49,228 nucleotides of DNA from Atopobiaceae bacterium UBA1367 (GTDB lineage: Bacteria > Actinomycetota > Coriobacteriia > Coriobacteriales > Atopobiaceae), in the NCBI GenBank assembly GCA_002305995.1, contig DBRN01000007.1, positions 11,753 to 60,980 on the forward strand. Reading direction: 5' to 3'. Position 1 is the stretch's first letter, and each line of letters opens with the position of its first letter. The position numbers and the translations under genes are program-made. Positions 40,631 through 49,228 of the stretch are shown piece by piece. The notes under the pieces are model-generated. The model did not search any database. It saw only the letters and a program-made list of their open reading frames with translations, and was not told the DNA's origin.

Positions 40631-42196
40631 CTAGTCGACCTCCCGGCCGAGGGCGCGGTTGACTGCCTCGCAGACCTCCCCGACCTTCATGCCGAAGACG
40701 ATCTGGATGTTGTTGGGGCCTGCGTGCACGATGCCGGAGTTCTTGACCAGGTTGATCTTTGCCTCATCGACCAGCGACATGTCGTTGACGGTGATGCGCA
40801 GGCGAGTGAAGCAGTTCATGACGTGCTCGATGTTGCCGGCACCACCGAGACCCTCGATGATGGTGAGGACGCTCTCGGGGGAGGCGGCACCGACGGCGGC
40901 GGCACCGGTCTTGTCGCCCTCGTCCAACGGCAGGCTTCCGTCATCATCGAGCCCGGGGATGCTCAGGTTGAGCTTGAGGATGATGAAGCGGAAGGCGAAG
41001 AACCAGGCGGCGATGGCCACGATGCCGACCGGGATGACCACGTACCAGTGGGAGACCGACGCGGGCATGGCGATGAGGCCAGGGATCGTCTCGATGAGGC
41101 CGGTGAGCAGGGCACGCCAGCCAAAGGCGTACAGGATGCACTGGAACAGGCCGTCAAGGGCGGCGTTGACCACGAAGAGGATGGGCGATGCCCAGAGGTA
41201 CATGAACTCGAAGGGCTCGGTGATGCCGGCGAGGATGGCTACCAGGCCGGCGGGCACGAGCGTGGTGCGGACCTTGGCGCGCTGCTCGGGCTTGGCGACG
41301 CTGATGAACGCGAGGATGGTGCCGATGGTGCCGAACCACTTGCCGAAGCCCAGCATGCAGAAGCGGATGGAGGCGTCCATGGCGGTGATGGAGTCCATGT
41401 TGCCCAGCTCCGCCATGAAGATGTTGTACGCACCGGAGAAGGACTCGCCGGCGATCTGGGCGGTGCCGCCCACGGGGGTGTACATGAAGGGCATCCACAT
41501 GAGGTGATGCATGCCGGTGGGGATGAGCACCTTGTTCAGGAAGCCGTACAGGCCCTGCCCGGCGTAGCCGGAGGCATAGATGAAGCCCTGCAGGCTGTTG
41601 ATCCAGCCGTTGACCGTGGGCCAGACGTAGCACATGACGATGCCGAGCAGCGCAGAGGCCACGATGGAGAGGAAGAACACCCAACGCGTGCCGTCATAGG
41701 TGCTGACGACCTCGGGAAACTTGGTGTCGACGAACCTGTTGAAGATCCATCCGTTGAGGCAGCCCAGGATGATGCCGATGAACACGCCCATGTCGACGAC
41801 CTGCACGCCCAGCACCATGCCCTGGCCGGTGCCATAGAGGCCTGCGGCGGCGTCTGCCAGCATGTTGTTGTTGGTGAGCCAATAGTTGTTGGCGAAGAGG
41901 AACACGAGGAAGGTCGAGGCCGCGATGACGGCGGCGTCCCCCTTCTTCTTGCTGGCAAGGGCGCAGGTGAGGCCGATGCAGAAGAGAATGCCTAGGTTGC
42001 CGATGACGCCGCTCATGACGATGCTGTAGACGAAGTCCCCCACGCCTGTGAGCGGGGCGGGCATGCCGTCCATGCGGAACACGACGCTGACGGCAAGCAG
42101 GATGCCAGCGACGGCAAGGAACAGCACAGGCCTGATGATGGCCGCAGAGAACCGCTTCATGAGGCCGGAGAAGTCGAGCTTCTTTCCAGTTGCCAC
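40631..42196 (-). CDS. PTS alpha-glucoside transporter, subunit IICB
   Basis: 521 aa from GTG 42196 (GAAAGGA 6 nt upstream); the longer reading to 42547 lacks support. The N-terminal IIC domain has about ten membrane segments, with GDFVYSIVMSGVIGNLGILFCIG and GITEPFEFMYLWASP (GITEP substrate/phosphotransfer loop). A linker with DDDGSLPLDEGDK leads to the IIB domain with phosphorylated Cys462 in HVMNCFTRLRITV. No IIA domain is present, so it must borrow a glucose-type IIA. It imports and phosphorylates an alpha-glucoside such as maltose, and the GH4 enzyme downstream cleaves it. Confidence 0.93.
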   Translation of the reverse strand: MATGKKLDFSGLMKRFSAAIIRPVLFLAVAGILLAVSVVFRMDGMPAPLTGVGDFVYSIVMSGVIGNLGILFCIGLTCALASKKKGDAAVIAASTFLVFLFANNYWLTNNNMLADAAAGLYGTGQGMVLGVQVVDMGVFIGIILGCLNGWIFNRFVDTKFPEVVSTYDGTRWVFFLSIVASALLGIVMCYVWPTVNGWINSLQGFIYASGYAGQGLYGFLNKVLIPTGMHHLMWMPFMYTPVGGTAQIAGESFSGAYNIFMAELGNMDSITAMDASIRFCMLGFGKWFGTIGTILAFISVAKPEQRAKVRTTLVPAGLVAILAGITEPFEFMYLWASPILFVVNAALDGLFQCILYAFGWRALLTGLIETIPGLIAMPASVSHWYVVIPVGIVAIAAWFFAFRFIILKLNLSIPGLDDDGSLPLDEGDKTGAAAVGAASPESVLTIIEGLGGAGNIEHVMNCFTRLRITVNDMSLVDEAKINLVKNSGIVHAGPNNIQIVFGMKVGEVCEAVNRALGREVD

Positions 42197-42507
42197 GGTA
42201 GTCCTTTCTATGGTGCGAATGGTGTGGTGGAGCGATCGTCTGCAGCCGATGCCTCTCCCCGAACTACTAGCATTGTGCGGCGCGCAGGTGGCGTGTCGCC
42301 TCCATTCGGCCCAGGCGTGCACCTGTTCAAGGCGGCGGAAACGACGTTCCAGGATCGAGCCGCCCGCTGGGTGGAAGAGACCGCCCGCGGCGTCGCCCCC
42401 TGCCCTTGGGCAGGGGGTCATGAGGGGGTCATGCGCGCCCGACGTGTAGCATGGACGCACGAGCCGGAGGGTCCGGTTGACGTCCTGTGGGAGAGGAGGT
42501 GCGGCCT
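42197..42507. other. Divergent promoter region of the alpha-glucoside operon and the folate gene
   Basis: 311 bp between divergent genes. A partial palindrome GGAAACGACGTTCC lies near 42338-42351 on the plus strand. I could not identify a convincing -35/-10 pair for either gene. Confidence 0.4.
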
Positions 42508-43101
42508 GTGACATCTGTCGCTGGGCGCAAGCGTGCGATGAGGGCACGTCTCACGGGCGAGCGCGAAGGGCTGGGAGGCCCAGCGCGCGCGGCTGCCGAT
42601 GCCGCCATCGAGACCCGCCTCATGGGACTTCCCGAGCTCGCGCATGCGGAGGTGATCCTCACCTACCTCGACATGGGGTCCGAGGTCCGCACGCGGGGCA
42701 TCATCCAGGCGGCCTGGGATGCGGGCAAGGACGTGGCCCTGCCGCGGTGCGCGCCCGCTTCCCGTGAGATGCGCTGGTACCGCGTGACGTCCCTGGAAGG
42801 GCTCGTGCGCAGCCCGTTTGGCGTGGAGGAGCCGGTGCCACGCGCCGAGTGCGAGCAGCCCCTGTGTGGGATGGGGCGCATGCTGGCACTTGTCCCCGGC
42901 CTTGCGTTCGACGTCGCAGGCTACCGCCTAGGCTATGGCGGGGGCTTCTACGACCGGTTCCTCGCCACGTTTACCGGCGTGTCCGTGGGCCTGTGCCGCG
43001 AGGCGCAGCTGTCGGCCGACCTGCGCGCGGAGGGGGTCGTCGCCGCACACGACCTTCCGGTGCGGATGGTGGTCACCGAGCGGCGGGTCATCGTGGCCTG
43101 A
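42508..43101 (+). CDS. 5-formyltetrahydrofolate cyclo-ligase
   Basis: 197 aa from GTG 42508, chosen because AGGAGG ends 8 nt before it; another GTG at 42487 precedes that site. The family signature GYRLGYGGGFYDRFL is near residue 138-152, with the N-terminal RKRAMRARL basic helix for folate/ATP binding and ALPRCAPASREMRWYRV. It converts 5-formyl-THF to 5,10-methenyl-THF with ATP hydrolysis. It stands alone. Confidence 0.93.
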   Translation: MTSVAGRKRAMRARLTGEREGLGGPARAAADAAIETRLMGLPELAHAEVILTYLDMGSEVRTRGIIQAAWDAGKDVALPRCAPASREMRWYRVTSLEGLVRSPFGVEEPVPRAECEQPLCGMGRMLALVPGLAFDVAGYRLGYGGGFYDRFLATFTGVSVGLCREAQLSADLRAEGVVAAHDLPVRMVVTERRVIVA

Positions 43102-43219
43102 CGGCTGGGAGTCGGCGAGGAGCCGGCGGGCACGCCCGGGATGCCCCCGGATCCCATCTGTGCCCACCAGCCTGTCGGCCCATTTCGCGGAGGAGGGCCC
43201 GCGGCGATTTGCCGCCCTC

Positions 43220-43249
43220 TGAAACCATGCCTTCCCGTTGGGGTACAAG
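43220..43249 (+). promoter_or_regulatory. Candidate htpG promoter, TGAAAC-N18-TACAAG
   Basis: TGAAAC (43220-43225), 18 bp, TACAAG (43244-43249), 60 bp before the htpG ATG. It matches the clpP candidate in both hexamers but one and in spacing. A GCGGC-GATTT-GCCGC hairpin (43201-43215) just upstream may end the folate gene. Confidence 0.45.
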
Positions 43250-43309
43250 AGACCTTGTCTGAATCGGCGGCCTGGTGCCGCATCCGATCCCGAAGGGAAG
43301 CGACGTCTC

Positions 43310-45277
43310 ATGAAGCAGTTCAAGACCGAGAGCAAGAAGCTCCTCGACCTCATGATCAACTCGATCTACACCAACCGGGAGATCTTCCTGCGCGAGCTGG
43401 TGTCCAACGCCTCCGACGCCATCGACAAGCTCTCGTTCGCCGCCCTCACGGACAGCACGGTGGGTGTCAGCCAGGATGACCTGGCCATCCTCGTGTCCTT
43501 CGACAAGGACGCCCGCACCGTGACGGTCTCGGACAATGGCATCGGCATGGGCGAGGCGGAGCTCGAGGAGAACCTGGGCACCATCGCGCACTCGGGATCG
43601 GAGGAGTTCAAGGCCGAGCATGCCGGCAGCCAGGGCGACGCCACAGACATCATCGGCCAGTTTGGCGTGGGCTTCTACTCGTCGTTCATGGTGGCCTCGC
43701 GCGTGCGCGTGGTGAGCCGCGCCTTTGGGGCGGACGCCGCCTATGCGTGGGAGTCTGACGGCATCGAGGGCTACACCATCGGGCCCGCCGCGGCGGGGGA
43801 GCGCGCCGGCGCAGGCGACCACGGCACCGACGTCATCCTCTACCTGCGCGAGTCCACCGAGGACGAGGACACCGACCGGTTCCTCTCCGAGTGGGCCCTG
43901 CGCGACCTCGTCAAGCGCTACTCCAACTACGTGCGCCATCCCATCCGGATGATGGTCACCAAGAGCATCCCGGTCGAGAATCCCGACGAGCTGCCCGAGG
44001 ACGCCCCGCGCTACGTCGAGCACCAGGAGCTGGAGACCGTCAACTCCATGATCCCCATCTGGAAGAAGCGCTCCTCGGAGGTCGAGCAGTCCGACTACGA
44101 CGAGTTCTACAAGTCGACCTTCCACGACTTCTCGGATCCCGCGCGCACCATATCGTTCCACGCCGAGGGGGCCATCAGCTACGACGCCCTGCTCTTCATC
44201 CCCGGCGAGGCCCCGTTCGACCTGTACAGCAAGGACTACGAGAAGGGCCTCGCGCTCTACTCGTCCAACGTGCTCATCCAGGAGAAGTGCGCCGACCTGC
44301 TGCCCGACCACTACAACTTTGTGCGCGGCGTCATCGACAGCCCCGACGTGACCCTCAACATCTCGCGCGAGACGCTCCAGCACAACGCGCAGCTCAGGGC
44401 CATCGCCAAGCGTGTCGAGCGCAAGATCGGCAGCGAGCTGCAGACGATGCTCGCCGACGACCGCGAGCTCTACGAGACCTTCTTCGAGCACTTTGGCCGT
44501 GGCATCAAGTTTGGCATCTACAACAGCTACGGCATGGGCGCGGGCGACCTCGCCGACCTTCTGCTCTTCTGGAGCGCGCGGGAGCAGGGGATGGTCACGC
44601 TGCGCGAGTACGTGCTGTCGATGGCCGAGGGGCAGGACAAGATCCTGTACGCGGCGGGGGACTCGCGCGAGCGCCTCGAGAGGATGCCCGCGGTGACGAG
44701 CGTGGTGGCCCGTGGCTATGACGTGCTCCTGTGCACGCAGGACGTCGACGAGTTCATGCTGCAGGCCATGCGCACCTATCACATGGACGCCGTGGCGGGC
44801 GACACCGAGGACGCCGGCACCGACGCGCGCGACATCGAGCTCGCCAACGTGTCCACCGCCGACCTCGATCTGGCGACGGATGAGGAGAGGTCTGCCGCCG
44901 AGCAGGCGACCAAGGACAACGAGGGGCTCTTCCAGGCCATGGCGGAGAAGCTCGGCGACAAGGTCAGTGCCGTGCGCGTGTCGGCGAACCTCACCGACGC
45001 CCCTGCCTGCATCAGCACCGAGGGCCCTGTCTCGCTCGAGATGGAGCGCGTCATGATGCAAGGGCCCGATGCCGCCATGACCCCCCGTGCGCAGCGCGTG
45101 CTCGAGCTCAACGCCCGCCATCCGGTGTTCGAGCGGCTGGTGGCCACCCAGGAGTCGGGCGACTCCGACAGGCTGGCGCTGTACGCGAGCCTGCTCTATG
45201 ACCAGGCCTTGCTGGTGGAGGGCCTTCCGGTGGACGACCCGGTCGAGTTCGCCAAGAACGTGTGCGCCCTCATGTGA
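43310..45277 (+). CDS. htpG: Chaperone HtpG (Hsp90 family)
   Basis: 655 aa from ATG 43310 (GAAGGGAAG about 10 nt upstream). The GHKL ATPase domain shows TNREIFLRELVSNASDAIDKL, VSDNGIGMGEAELEENLGTIAHSGS and IGQFGVGFYSSFMVA. The middle domain includes WKKRSSEVEQSDYDEFYK and the catalytic-loop DVTLNISRETLQHNAQLR. The C-terminal dimer domain is more divergent and a little long for the family (usual 610-640). A general stress chaperone of the cytoplasm. Downstream is a strong 16-bp hairpin. Confidence 0.97.
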   Translation: MKQFKTESKKLLDLMINSIYTNREIFLRELVSNASDAIDKLSFAALTDSTVGVSQDDLAILVSFDKDARTVTVSDNGIGMGEAELEENLGTIAHSGSEEFKAEHAGSQGDATDIIGQFGVGFYSSFMVASRVRVVSRAFGADAAYAWESDGIEGYTIGPAAAGERAGAGDHGTDVILYLRESTEDEDTDRFLSEWALRDLVKRYSNYVRHPIRMMVTKSIPVENPDELPEDAPRYVEHQELETVNSMIPIWKKRSSEVEQSDYDEFYKSTFHDFSDPARTISFHAEGAISYDALLFIPGEAPFDLYSKDYEKGLALYSSNVLIQEKCADLLPDHYNFVRGVIDSPDVTLNISRETLQHNAQLRAIAKRVERKIGSELQTMLADDRELYETFFEHFGRGIKFGIYNSYGMGAGDLADLLLFWSAREQGMVTLREYVLSMAEGQDKILYAAGDSRERLERMPAVTSVVARGYDVLLCTQDVDEFMLQAMRTYHMDAVAGDTEDAGTDARDIELANVSTADLDLATDEERSAAEQATKDNEGLFQAMAEKLGDKVSAVRVSANLTDAPACISTEGPVSLEMERVMMQGPDAAMTPRAQRVLELNARHPVFERLVATQESGDSDRLALYASLLYDQALLVEGLPVDDPVEFAKNVCALM

Positions 45278-45335
45278 GGCCTGCCCTGCGGCCCGTGATG
45301 GGTTGGCGAGTGCGGCTAGGGCCGTGCGGGCAGAG

Positions 45336-45379
45336 GGCGGGAGGGCGGGTGCCCGCGCCCGGACACCCGCCCTCCCGCC
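45336..45379 (+). terminator. 16-bp perfect hairpin after htpG
   Basis: GGCGGGAGGGCGGGTG (45336-45351) pairs perfectly with CACCCGCCCTCCCGCC (45364-45379) around a 12-nt loop, about 60 bp after the htpG stop. No T tract. Confidence 0.8.
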
Positions 45380-45511
45380 TCACGGTCTCCGAGGAGCGTC
45401 GATCGTTCGCGGGTTTGGGAGCCGGTTGTGCCGCTCCCGCGTTGGTCACCTCGTGTATACAGTGGCGTAGGCCCTCGGCCAGCTGTTGCTCACATGAGGG
45501 GGTGGCGTGCG

Positions 45512-46192
45512 ATGAAGCTGCAAGTTACGCTCGATGCCTACAGCGTCGAGGAGGGCATCGCGCTGGTGCGTGCCATCGCCGGGTCCATCGACATCATCGA
45601 GGTGGGGACGCCCCTGCTGCTGGATGTCGGGATGGCGGCGGTCAGGCAGGTCAGGGAGGCGTTCCCCCATGTCGAGGTGCTCGCCGACACCAAGATCTGG
45701 CACGATGGGACACGCATCGCGGCAAGCGCGTTCTCCTACGGGGCCAACATGGTGACGGTGCTGGGCGGCACGACCGACGCAGAGGTGCGGGCGGTCGTCG
45801 ACTATGCCACGGCGTGCGGCGGCGCGGTGGCAGCCGACCTCTCCGGGATTCGCGGTCTGGTGAGGCGCTCCTCCGAGCTCGAGGACCTGGGTGTCCGCTA
45901 CATGATGGTCCCCTCGGGCTTCCCCGCCAAGAGGCGCAGGGATGACGGGACGGACGCGTTCCACCGCAACACGCGTGCCATGGGGGGCACGCCGCTGGCG
46001 CTGGTGCGCAACGTGATGCGCGGCCTCACGAAGGGCGCGCAGGTCGCCGTGGTGGACAACATCACGCTCGACAACCTCGACGCCGTCCTGAGCACCAAGC
46101 CGGGGATCCTGCTGGTGGGTCGTGCGATCCTCGCGGCGGATGACCCCGCCGCCGCGGCAGCGGAGTTCAAGCGCCGCATGGCAAGCGCGTAG
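45512..46192 (+). CDS. Hexulose-6-phosphate synthase/KGPDC-like protein with altered metal motif
   Basis: 226 aa from ATG 45512 (GAGGGGG about 9 nt before). The OMP-decarboxylase superfamily barrel is clear: LQVTLDAYSVEEGIALV (Asp8), DIIEVGTPLLL (Glu30), and VLADTKIW (Asp59, Lys61). The family motif DxKxxD would place Asp at 64, but residue 64 is His (DTKIWHDG), with Asp at 65. The C-terminal phosphate loop LLVGRAI is intact. The canonical enzyme condenses formaldehyde with ribulose 5-phosphate or decarboxylates 3-keto-L-gulonate 6-phosphate. No hexulose isomerase is adjacent. The catalysed reaction is uncertain. Confidence 0.8.
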   Translation: MKLQVTLDAYSVEEGIALVRAIAGSIDIIEVGTPLLLDVGMAAVRQVREAFPHVEVLADTKIWHDGTRIAASAFSYGANMVTVLGGTTDAEVRAVVDYATACGGAVAADLSGIRGLVRRSSELEDLGVRYMMVPSGFPAKRRRDDGTDAFHRNTRAMGGTPLALVRNVMRGLTKGAQVAVVDNITLDNLDAVLSTKPGILLVGRAILAADDPAAAAAEFKRRMASA

Positions 46193-46281
46193 CCGCGTCC
46201 TGCCTCTGCCTCTCAGCCCTCTCTCAGCTCCCTCCTGGCATGATGGGACCAAGGATAGGGATCCGTTGAGAGGAGGTTCCC

Positions 46282-46656
46282 ATGACAGGACTGACAAGGC
46301 GTTTTGGCAGCGGCCTGGGAGTTGTGACGGCGTCGCTGGCCCTGATGCTGGGTGGCATCGTGGCAACGGGTTCGGTCGCTCCCGCGTCGGCAGAGGCCAA
46401 GGCGGCAGCGCAGGCTACGCATGCTGCGAAGACCGCCAAGAGGATGATCTCCAGGAGCAAGGCGATCGACATCGCGCTCGGGGACGCCAAGCTGAGGAGG
46501 GGGCACGTGAGAGGGCTCGAGACGGAGATCGACCACGAGGACGGCAAGAGGGTCTACGAGGTCGAGTGGGTCAAGGGCGCCTACGAGTACGAGTACGACA
46601 TAGACGCCTACACCGGCAAGGTGCTCGACAGGGATGTCGAGCGCATCGGGACGTAG
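46282..46656 (+). CDS. Secreted PepSY-domain protein
   Basis: 124 aa. An N-terminal signal peptide (MTGLTRRFGSGLGVVTASLALMLGG..., predicted cut after APASA at about residue 37) precedes a basic linker and one PepSY domain: ISRSKAIDIALGDAKLRRGHVRGLETEIDHEDGKRVYEVEWVKGAYEYEYDIDAYTGKVLDRDVE (about 55-120). PepSY proteins bind or inhibit proteases or act as small extracytoplasmic modulators. It is next to the two-component system, a common pairing in which the PepSY protein is the regulated output. AGGAGG is about 5 nt upstream. Confidence 0.87.
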   Translation: MTGLTRRFGSGLGVVTASLALMLGGIVATGSVAPASAEAKAAAQATHAAKTAKRMISRSKAIDIALGDAKLRRGHVRGLETEIDHEDGKRVYEVEWVKGAYEYEYDIDAYTGKVLDRDVERIGT

Positions 46657-46745
46657 CCTCGATGGGGAGGTGGCGCCCCCGTTCCAGCGAAGGGGTCTGG
46701 GATGGGGGCGCCTCCCGTCGGGACACCCAAGCGTGGGGGAGGCCA

Positions 46746-47411
46746 ATGAGAGCGCTTATCGTGGAGGACGAGCCGGGCATCGTCTCGTACCTCAGGCGAC
46801 ACCTGGAGTCGGAGGGGTTTGTCGTCGAGACGGCAGGTGACGGAGACGTGGCGCTCGACATGCTGCTGACGCGCCCGTATGACGTGGTGACGCTCGACAT
46901 CGTCCTTCCGGGCATGAACGGCTACGAGGTGTGCCGCCGTGCGCGCGAGATGGGGGTGGTCGCCCCCATCCTCATGCTGACCGCCAAGGACGGCGCGTAC
47001 GACGAGGCCGACGCCCTCGAGATCGGCGCCGACGACTTCCTGCGCAAGCCCTTCTCCCTCGTGGTGCTCGTGGCACGCCTGCGTGCCCTGCTGCGAAGGG
47101 GCCCTGCGCCACGGGCACAGCTGCTTGAGGTCGGCGACCTTGCGATCGACACGAGGACGCACATGGTGACGAGATCCGGCAAGGCCATAGACCTCACGCC
47201 GAGGGAGTATCAGATTCTTGAGTACCTGATGCGCACCCCCGGCGTGCCCAGGTCCAAGGTGGAGATACTCGAGTACGTGTGGGGTCCCGACTTCCTGGGC
47301 GACGAGAACGTGGTCGAGGTGTACGTGAGGTACCTGAGAAGGAAGATAGACGCCCCGTTTGGCCTGAGCACCTTAAAGACGGTGCGGGGCGTTGGCTACA
47401 AGGTGGAGTGA
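46746..47411 (+). CDS. OmpR/PhoB-family response regulator
   Basis: 221 aa from ATG 46746 (GGGGGAGG upstream). The receiver has the acidic pocket Glu7-Asp8, phospho-acceptor Asp51 in VTLDIVLPGMNG, the Thr in LMLTAKD and the Lys in FLRKPF. The C-terminal winged helix (about 125-221) ends KTVRGVGYKVE with the usual PREYQILEYL segment. The stop is 2 nt before the histidine kinase start, so the two are one operon. Confidence 0.96.
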   Translation: MRALIVEDEPGIVSYLRRHLESEGFVVETAGDGDVALDMLLTRPYDVVTLDIVLPGMNGYEVCRRAREMGVVAPILMLTAKDGAYDEADALEIGADDFLRKPFSLVVLVARLRALLRRGPAPRAQLLEVGDLAIDTRTHMVTRSGKAIDLTPREYQILEYLMRTPGVPRSKVEILEYVWGPDFLGDENVVEVYVRYLRRKIDAPFGLSTLKTVRGVGYKVE

Positions 47412-47413
47412 CG

Positions 47414-49108
47414 ATGGGTACTGGCCCGCACCGCAGCGTCCGCGTCCGCTCGACGCTTCTCGCAGCACTCGCCACGGCGATCGCGATGGCGCTCCTGACG
47501 AACGCCGTCGCCCTTGGCGTGCGCAGGACGTTGGCGGCACAGATGCGCGACCACCTCGGGGAGCTCCTTGACGCCGCCGAGCACAGCGTCTGGCGCGGCG
47601 ACCTCGACGCGGCGGTGGACGTCTCGGGACCGGTGGTCGTCCAGGTGCTGGACGCCGACGGGAGGGTCCTCGCCTCGAGCGTCCGCGCCCTCAGGAACGC
47701 CCCGCTCAGGTGGCTGGGCGCAGATGACGACGATGACGACCTCGCGGACGACTCGTCGAACGAGGGGGACTCGGACGACGACCGCGCCCTGCCAGGCGGG
47801 ATCGATGCGGACGACCGCGACGACGCCGATGACGATGGCTCCCGCGAGGATGACGATGATGCCTGGGAGGGCGTCTCGGCCGCGCCGTCCTCGTATGCCG
47901 ACGACCGTGACGACGATGCCGACGATGCGGATGACGACGTGGACTCGGATGACGATGGCGCGTCCAAGGTGATCGTCTGGCACCACGGGCGTCTCATGGC
48001 GCTTGCGCGCGGAGCGGCCAGCCTTCCGATCCCGGGCGAGATCGAGCTGGACGAGGCGACCGAGGCGTCGCTGTCGACGGCTGCCGGACTCGAGGGTCCC
48101 TACATCGCGTCACTCAGGAAGACGACGCTGGGGGGCGATTCCGTGAGCATCGTCGCCGTCGCCAGCCTCTCGTCTGTCGTTCGCACCACCCGCTCCGCCG
48201 TGGTGCTCATGATGGCGTTGTCCGTCCTCGTGCTTGGTGGGGCGACCGTCTTCACGTGGCTCATGGTGGGGCATGCGCTGCGCCCCGTCGAGGACATGCG
48301 CGCGAGCACCATGTCCATCGCCGAGGACGACCTCTCGGGACGGATCGAGGTGGAGACGGCCGATCGCGACCTCACGAGGCTCGCCATGACGTTCAACGAC
48401 CTCCTGGAGCGGGCGGAGCGGGCCCTCGCCGAGCAGAGGCGGTTTGTCTCGGATGCCTCTCACCAGCTCAAGAGCCCCATCGCAGCACAGCGCGTCATGA
48501 TCGAGACGCTGAGGAGGCATCCCGAGTCGGCTGATGCCGCCGAGGTGCTCGATGATTTGGCCCTCGAGAACAACCGCCTGCAGGGAATCGTGGACGATCT
48601 CCTGGCGCTGGCCCGCCATGATGAGGGACACGTTCCCGCGAGCGCCCCCGTCGACCTGATCGACGTGCTGCTTGAGGAGGTCGCTGCCCTCAAGGTCCGT
48701 TCGCCGCTCTCCGTCGACACGAGCGGGATCGAGCCGGTGGTGGTGCGCGGCGACGCAGGGCTGCTCGGGCAGGTGGTGCGCAACCTGCTCGACAACGCCA
48801 GCCGCTACGCCAGGTCTGTCGTGCGCGTCTCCTGTGCGGATGCGGGCGGTTGCGCCCGGCTCGTCATCGCCGATGACGGCCCTGGCATCCCGCCCGAGGA
48901 CCGCGAGCGCGTCTTCGGGCGCTTCGTGCGACTCGAGGAGGGCGGCGATGCGCCCCACGACTCCACCGGTCTGGGCCTTGCCGTGGTGCGCAGCATCGTC
49001 GGGGGGCACGGGGGGCGCGTGTTCATCGAGGAGTCTGCGGAGGGTGGTGCTGCCGTCGTGGTGGAGCTTCCCATCGAGGGCAGCCGGGGGGATCTGTCGC
49101 GCAGCTAA
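47414..49108 (+). CDS. Sensor histidine kinase with a very acidic Asp-rich extracytoplasmic domain
   Basis: 564 aa. Two membrane segments (about 12-35 and 260-288) enclose an outside domain of about 225 residues. Within it, residues about 101-183 hold some 38 Asp in about 81 positions (runs of up to six), with several Glu and almost no Lys. After TM2 come a HAMP linker, the H-box SDASHQLKSPIAAQR with phospho-acceptor His350, the N-box NLLDNASRYA, G1 DDGPGIPPEDRERVFGRF and G2 TGLGLAVV. The Asp tract is a likely divalent-cation or cationic-peptide sensor. The start ATG follows the regulator stop; the tract is coded by GAC/GAT runs in frame. Confidence 0.94.
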   Translation: MGTGPHRSVRVRSTLLAALATAIAMALLTNAVALGVRRTLAAQMRDHLGELLDAAEHSVWRGDLDAAVDVSGPVVVQVLDADGRVLASSVRALRNAPLRWLGADDDDDDLADDSSNEGDSDDDRALPGGIDADDRDDADDDGSREDDDDAWEGVSAAPSSYADDRDDDADDADDDVDSDDDGASKVIVWHHGRLMALARGAASLPIPGEIELDEATEASLSTAAGLEGPYIASLRKTTLGGDSVSIVAVASLSSVVRTTRSAVVLMMALSVLVLGGATVFTWLMVGHALRPVEDMRASTMSIAEDDLSGRIEVETADRDLTRLAMTFNDLLERAERALAEQRRFVSDASHQLKSPIAAQRVMIETLRRHPESADAAEVLDDLALENNRLQGIVDDLLALARHDEGHVPASAPVDLIDVLLEEVAALKVRSPLSVDTSGIEPVVVRGDAGLLGQVVRNLLDNASRYARSVVRVSCADAGGCARLVIADDGPGIPPEDRERVFGRFVRLEEGGDAPHDSTGLGLAVVRSIVGGHGGRVFIEESAEGGAAVVVELPIEGSRGDLSRS

Positions 49109-49189
49109 GGTCTGGCGCCTGCCCCTGCGGGTGATCTGGGAGGTGTCCCTGGCCGTCTGCTGTGCGACGGGCGGGTGCCCATGCGGCCG

Positions 49190-49228
49190 GGAAAGGAAAA
49201 CGGGGAGTTGTGACGCCCGTCAGGTCGA
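49190..49228. repeat. 42-bp phased array F (last forward unit, cut by window end)
   Basis: One GGAAAG...GAGTTGTGA unit begins at 49190, 82 bp after the kinase stop. The end GTTGTGA (not GTTGTGCG) is the form seen at the last forward unit before a centre, and the following GCCCGTCAGGTCG resembles the centre text of array C. The reverse half would begin at about 49227, just at the window end. Confidence 0.8.

Noticed and set aside
42487..42507. Earlier GTG start for 5-formyltetrahydrofolate cyclo-ligase
   Set aside because: It lies upstream of the AGGAGG site that correctly spaces the GTG at 42508.

Overview
The window is a 49 kb stretch of high-GC chromosome. Gene content and codon bias (strongly G/C at third positions), an orphan PTS component, indolepyruvate:ferredoxin oxidoreductase with a phenylacetate-CoA-ligase-type enzyme, and a CmpB-type membrane protein suggest an anaerobic, fermentative actinobacterium of the Coriobacteriia, most likely Atopobiaceae (Olsenella-like). 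That placement is inference from gene content; no 16S gene is present.

Layout. 0-2.3 kb: an orphan PTS IIB gene between two arrays of a 42-bp phased repeat. 2.3-6 kb: lipid kinase, NADP-type glutamate dehydrogenase, and a HAD phosphatase behind a perfect LacI-type operator. 6.2-10.8 kb: carA-carB. 10.9-16.2 kb: a repeat array, tRNA-Leu(UAG), then tig, clpP, clpX and an SPFH protein. 16.2-18.7 kb (minus strand): TatD, TcdA and a CmpB-type membrane protein, all translationally overlapped. 18.9-21.6 kb: valS. 21.7-31.5 kb: accessory and partly decaying zone with two arrays, a small membrane protein, an OYE-type flavoenzyme, HIT, a cysteine synthase, a truncated flavin reductase, MBL and ferritin remnants, a small winged-helix protein, TetR plus a partner protein, and an alpha/beta hydrolase. 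31.6-33.4 kb: a membrane GDPD interrupted by one in-frame amber codon. 33.7-37.4 kb: iorA-iorB-paaK. 37.6-42.2 kb: two overlapping RpiR regulators convergent with a GH4/PTS alpha-glucoside operon. 42.5-49.1 kb: 5-FTHF cyclo-ligase, htpG, an HPS-like protein, and a PepSY lipoprotein-like secreted protein followed by a two-component system whose kinase has an extraordinary Asp-rich sensor.

The most striking signal is not a gene. Six intergenic sites carry arrays of a unit with two conserved boxes (GGAAAG... and ...GAGTTGTGCG) repeated at exactly 42 bp (one 43-bp step, in a C run). Each complete array is a large palindrome: forward units run into reverse units through a centre of fixed size (60 bp, once 61). 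The 17-18 bp between units varies, but a limited set of these segments recurs within and between arrays, sometimes as exact inverted copies (71 bp perfect in the array at 21.7 kb). All complete arrays follow the 3' end of plus-strand genes, and several border broken genes. I know of no described element with this architecture.
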